DNA of 21,277 nucleotides, taken from positions 1-21,277 of the forward strand of contig JANDJZ010000861.1 in assembly GCA_027943245.1 (NCBI GenBank), written 5' to 3'. Made by a program: the position numbers and the translations under genes. Below, piece after piece: positions 18,201-21,277 of the stretch. Origin of the DNA: Acanthamoeba sp. SK_2022b. Taxonomy: Eukaryota; Discosea; Longamoebia; Acanthamoebidae. Every line of letters begins with the position of its first letter. Within the stretch, counting starts at the first letter, position 1. Below the pieces are notes generated by a model that worked only from the letters and a program-made list of their open reading frames with translations, was not told the DNA's origin and made no database searches.

Positions 18201-20267
18201 GTGCTTGCCATCCTCATAGCCCTGCTCCTGCTCGGATACATGAGTTACAAGCGCCCCAAGGTGATCCTCAAGGTACACCGCATGCCTCCCCCAATTGCTT
18301 CGCATTCCAGCAGACGTCGTAGCTCACCAAGTTCCGGAACACACATTCAGGAGCCCAACTACCAGCTGTTGGTGTGGCGAAGGGACTCCATGGAGAGCAA
18401 CGACGGCGTGAAGATGCTCCCCTTCCGTCGACTGAACACCAAAGTCCAGAGCGTCTTGGTCGAGGTACCCCTCCCAGTCCAGTCCAGTCCGCGAGGACAC
18501 CACCAGACCGAGTGTCGACCCCGGCCCCTCCCCACCAAGGGCTCGTTCGATTAGTATATAACCGCCTCTGTGCTTGCGTGTTGGCTTCAGTTCTTGATGG
18601 ACAAGCACGTTGCACAGGCCATCGGCAGCGTCGCGCACGCTAACCCGTCGAGCATCGACGAAGTCGCCGCAGCCATGGTACGCAGTCGCTTAACGCTGGC
18701 GATGATGGACGATGACGTTACGACGGTCACGCCGGAAGACTGACCGAATGTCGACGGCGGCTGCAGGTGCTGGTGCACCAGTCGGCGGACCAGGGCGCGG
18801 AGCTGATCAGGCTGCTGCTCAAGAACGAGCTGGTGTCTCAGGACGACGAGCAGGTGCTGTTCCGAGAGGAGACGCCCGGCGTGAAGGCCTTCTCCGTGTT
18901 CAGCCGCATGGTCCGTCCTCTCTATGTCAGCTAATTTGCAAAACCAATTGCTGACTGGCCAGTCCGAACTCTCTTTGTCGTCAAATAATCAATGCAGGTT
19001 GGCCTGCCGTGGCTGTGGCACACGTTCGCCTATCCCATCGCCGAACTCGAGATCGCCAACAACGTACGTGCCACCACCGCCCGCACGATCTTTGTGCTAA
19101 CCTGGTCTCTTGCAAACGCGCATACAGGTGGACGCCAAGTCGCCGCGATCGAACGTGGCGGACAGCGATCCCGCGCCGTTTGGCAGCCTCTTCTCCCTCG
19201 CATCGGCAGTTGAGGTGCCGGCTCGTCTCTTCATCGACCGCCTTTCGCGCTCATTGACCGTTGCATTGTTGTTGTTGTGTGTGTGTCGTGCGATCAACAG
19301 ATCAATCCAAAGATGATGGAGGAGGGGCAGGACAGCTTCGTGGGGCGGCTCCAGTTGGAGCTCCTGGTGCAAAAGCTGTTCACGCGCATACTCGATTCGG
19401 GACCCCATTTCCCGCTGTACATGCGCCAGGTGTGCCGCATGCTGTACGAGGACATGCGCTACGACCATCCCGACTACATCCATCGCGTGCTGGGCAACCT
19501 CATCTTCCTTCGATTCATCGTACGTCCACCCACAATCCAGGCCGGAAGGTTTGATGCCTAAGCCCAGCACGTCGCAGTGTCCAGCGTTGTTGGTGCCGCA
19601 GACCTACGGTCTGGTCAAAGAGCAGACGCACCCGCAGACCCACCGCACGCTGATCCTCATCACCAAGGTGCTCCAGAACTTGGCCAGCAAGAACGAGTTC
19701 AGCGACAAGGAGGTAAGCATCGCTTTTCCTCGTTCTCTGTTTGTTGGACGCTTGGCCGGCGCACGCCAACCCTGAAATTAATTATTCATCTTTTTATTTT
19801 ATTTTTTTACAAAAGGTATTCATGGAGGCCATGAACGGTTTCATCAAGCGCAACATCTCCAAGTTGGAGGGCTTCTTCGACCAACTGTGCGCGCCCACGG
19901 AAGACCCCACGTTCGGCGACCCGCCGACCTCGATCGTGCCGCGTCAGTTCAAGCGGAAGGCTCTCACAGTGATGTACCAGTTCGTGAACGCCCACGCCAA
20001 GGCGATCCACGACGAGCTCCAGGAGTTCCCGGCCTACGCTGTGCAGGTAACTCACGCTCCGCTCTGGCGTGCCCGAGAACGCACGCAAGAAAGAAAGCGT
20101 TACACTCACCCACGACCACCAACGCACAGGACGCGCTGGAGAAGCTCAAGTACCTGACACAAGACCGGGAGAATGAAGGCGACAGCACAAGCGAAAGCGA
20201 GGAAAGCGATGACGAACTGCCGCAGACCACCACGAACCCGATCTACCCTCGGCCTGACCGAGGATGA
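15211..20267 (+). CDS. Transmembrane RasGAP with a pseudo-5'-nucleotidase ectodomain
   Basis: Exons: 15211-15283, 15339-15587, 15661-15770, 15840-15980, 16063-16125, 16206-16266, 16346-16459, 16549-16748, 16809-16892, 16971-17074, 17177-17360, 17426-17725, 17859-18030, 18109-18272, 18351-18464, 18591-18677, 18767-18910, 18998-19063, 19128-19214, 19301-19519, 19578-19712, 19816-20046, 20130-20267; 3,240 nt, 1,079 residues, all phases matching. Residues 1-24 are a signal peptide. Residues 35-560 follow the 5'-nucleotidase fold: DTGNVFPG, GVNKVIVAVSN, INGGALA, IPAGNITVEDYMRAFP, GRFLQVSGIEYTWNP and FLSSGLDGYT. The metallophosphatase ligands are lost. An EGF-like module (CSGNGVCLAGVCQC) and a transmembrane helix (634-661) follow. 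Residues 741-980 are a RasGAP domain with arginine finger R773 (LFREET), FLRFICPA (908-915) and LITKVLQNLASKNEF. Predicted role: surface protein that switches off Ras inside the cell. A split at about 18554 is the alternative. Confidence 0.82.
18555..18561 (+). promoter_or_regulatory. TATATAA inside intron 15 of the RasGAP gene
   Basis: TATATAA directly follows a TAG (18552-18554) that is in frame if intron 15 is retained, and lies about 36 nt before an in-frame ATG at 18597 opening the cytoplasmic RasGAP part. It could drive a cytosolic RasGAP-only transcript, or be a chance AT run. Confidence 0.3.
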
Positions 20268-20611
20268 AACGACAAGCAACTCTCGTAACATTCACGAGAA
20301 ATTTCATACAAAAATGAATATTTCTTTATTCTTTCTTTTTGTGCCAGTCAATCGATCAATTCAAAAAATCTGGCAAGAGCAACCGAGCTTTATCATCGAT
20401 AGCGTGTGAAGAAGGAAGAGTAACCAATCTTGTGGTGTAAGACAGGTAAGGAGATGGAATCCTCTTGGAGCGAAGATGGGCAAAATGTGAATGATCGAGA
20501 AGCAACGCGCCGCTACACGAAAATCTGCATGACCAAGCTGCTTCACGCCAATCCAGATTAGCTAATTTACCACCGATTTGTTGCTAAGCGCAGACAGAAT
20601 CGAAGAGAGAA
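20268..20611. other. 344-nt intergenic region
   Basis: Between the RasGAP stop and the FHIP-like start. A 6-bp hairpin TCTCGT/ACGAGA with a 7-nt loop lies at 20281-20299, 13 nt after the stop. The middle is AT-rich (20305-20400). No AATAAA on the plus strand and no TATA box were seen. A 61-codon minus-strand ORF (20361-20546) has no recognisable features and is not called. Confidence 0.5.
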
Positions 20612-21277
20612 ATGGTGAGTCGTTTCTTCAGTGCGATCGGGGAGGTGCTCGCGCCCACGCTCCAGACGCCTCTCGAAGATTTTCGACTACACTGGCGCGC
20701 CATCAAGCACTTCTACATCGATGACAAAGGTTTAACCCTACCCAGGCCCGCACACCTTTCCTCTCCTCCTCCTCTTTCGAGCGTGAGTGCAAGTGGCACG
20801 TGTGGTGCTGAACCCGTGGGCCCTTGGCCGCGTCTGCAGACGACGTGGAGGGCGAGGGAATCCCCGAGCACCTCAACCAGATGATCCAGGCCCTGCTGGA
20901 GGAGGCCGACGCGACCGACGGCGGGCGGCGAGGGACCGGTCCGTGCCTCGAGTTCTTTCTACAGGAGCGCATATTGCCCATCCTGTGCCATCTGGGCGAG
21001 ACCGACGTGCGCTCTCTCTCCCCCTCTGCCCTCTGCCCTGTCGTGGCCAGAGCGTCGTGTGACCGACCTGTGCGTGTGTCGTGTGTCGCGATTGATGTCG
21101 CACGTGGTGTGTGCTGTGCGTAGCGGCCACCGGGGATGCGCGCCTACGTGCTGGTGGGGGTGAGCACGGTGGTGCGAAACATGCCCGGCGGGCTGCTGTT
21201 CAACATGCACGTGCACGAGCCCATCCGCCGCCTCCTCGCCACGACCGCGACCTCGCACGACCACGCCGAAGTCATCT
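20612..21277 (+). CDS. FHIP/FAM160 family protein, 5' part (FHF complex)
   Basis: Three exons are visible: 20612-20729, 20840-21006 and 21124 to the window end, so the gene is cut off. The 145 residues seen include DFRLHWRAIKHFYID, IPEHLNQMIQALLEE, GPCLEFFLQERILPILCHLG, RPPGMRAYVLVGVSTVVRN and MHVHEPIRRLLATT. This series matches the N-terminal part of the FHIP (FAM160/RAI16-like) family. In animals these proteins form the FTS-Hook-FHIP complex, which links dynein to early endosomes. The ATG at 20612 begins MVSRFFSAIGEVL, a usual family start, and exon phases (1, then 0) agree. Family members are commonly several hundred residues or more, so most of the gene lies beyond the window. Confidence 0.88.

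Noticed and set aside
18540..18565. Firm gene boundary between nucleotidase and RasGAP
   Set aside because: TAG plus TATATAA is suggestive, but no poly(A) signal is present, a good GT-AG pair removes both, and all phases match. Reported as a finding, not adopted.
20361..20546. 61-codon minus-strand ORF with a hydrophobic centre
   Set aside because: Short, isolated in an AT-rich intergenic region, no recognisable motif, no poly(A) signal.
1..21277. tRNA, rRNA or snRNA genes
   Set aside because: No B-box-like TTCGANTC in the right context and no recognisable RNA gene core were found by eye. A tRNAscan or Infernal run would settle it.

Overview
The window looks like nuclear DNA of a GC-rich, intron-dense, gene-dense protist. 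Coding regions are G/C-biased and cut by many short introns (mostly 45-140 nt), with donors favouring GTACG or GTGCG. Introns often carry (GT)n microsatellites. Intergenic gaps are about 30-400 nt and several genes have AATAAA signals. The style is most like Acanthamoeba or a related free-living amoeba; that attribution is from character, not from a search. There is no bacterial operon logic, and no tRNA, rRNA, transposon or CRISPR array was seen.

Layout: (1) 2-343 (+), the 3' end of a Thr/His/Cys-rich protein. (2) 517-4843 (-), a roughly 1,100-residue protein with an hSac2/TPRG1-like PH-type module. (3) 5244-5759 (-), histone H3 with one intron and a shortened, rewritten tail, preceded by a promoter with TATA, CCAAT, an E2F-like site and a perfect 20-bp E2F/Myb-like palindrome. 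(4) 6049-7767 (-), a seven-exon gene joining a ubiquitin-interacting motif, an MKRN2OS-like domain and two ZZ zinc fingers. (5) 7965-8749 (+), a four-exon phosphinothricin-acetyltransferase-like GNAT enzyme. (6) 8778-9331 (-), a small basic UPF0390-like protein. (7) 9440-14834 (+), a 13-exon gene whose model joins an F-box, AMN1-type leucine-rich repeats and the zinc-ribbon C-terminal domain of RPA1. (8) 15211-20267 (+), a 23-exon gene encoding signal peptide, 5'-nucleotidase-like ectodomain with its metal ligands lost, EGF-like module, transmembrane helix and cytoplasmic RasGAP domain. (9) 20612 to the window end (+), the 5' part of an FHIP/FAM160 (FHF complex) gene.

The most striking content is genes 7 and 8. 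Gene 8 has the layout of a single-pass receptor: a catalytically dead nucleotidase fold outside could sense a ligand while a RasGAP with its arginine finger intact switches Ras off inside. Gene 7 joins an SCF-type substrate adaptor to a ssDNA-binding-protein domain. Gene 4 is a third unusual multidomain protein, again with a ubiquitin theme. In genes 7 and 8 the splice phases agree across every junction, which is the main support for treating each as one gene.

The genes are unrelated in pathway and look like an ordinary stretch of genome. They share compact architecture: head-to-head pairs (4/5 and 6/7) with 197-nt and 108-nt shared promoters, tail-to-tail pairs (1/2 and 5/6), and an H3 promoter lying inside the 3' flank of gene 4.
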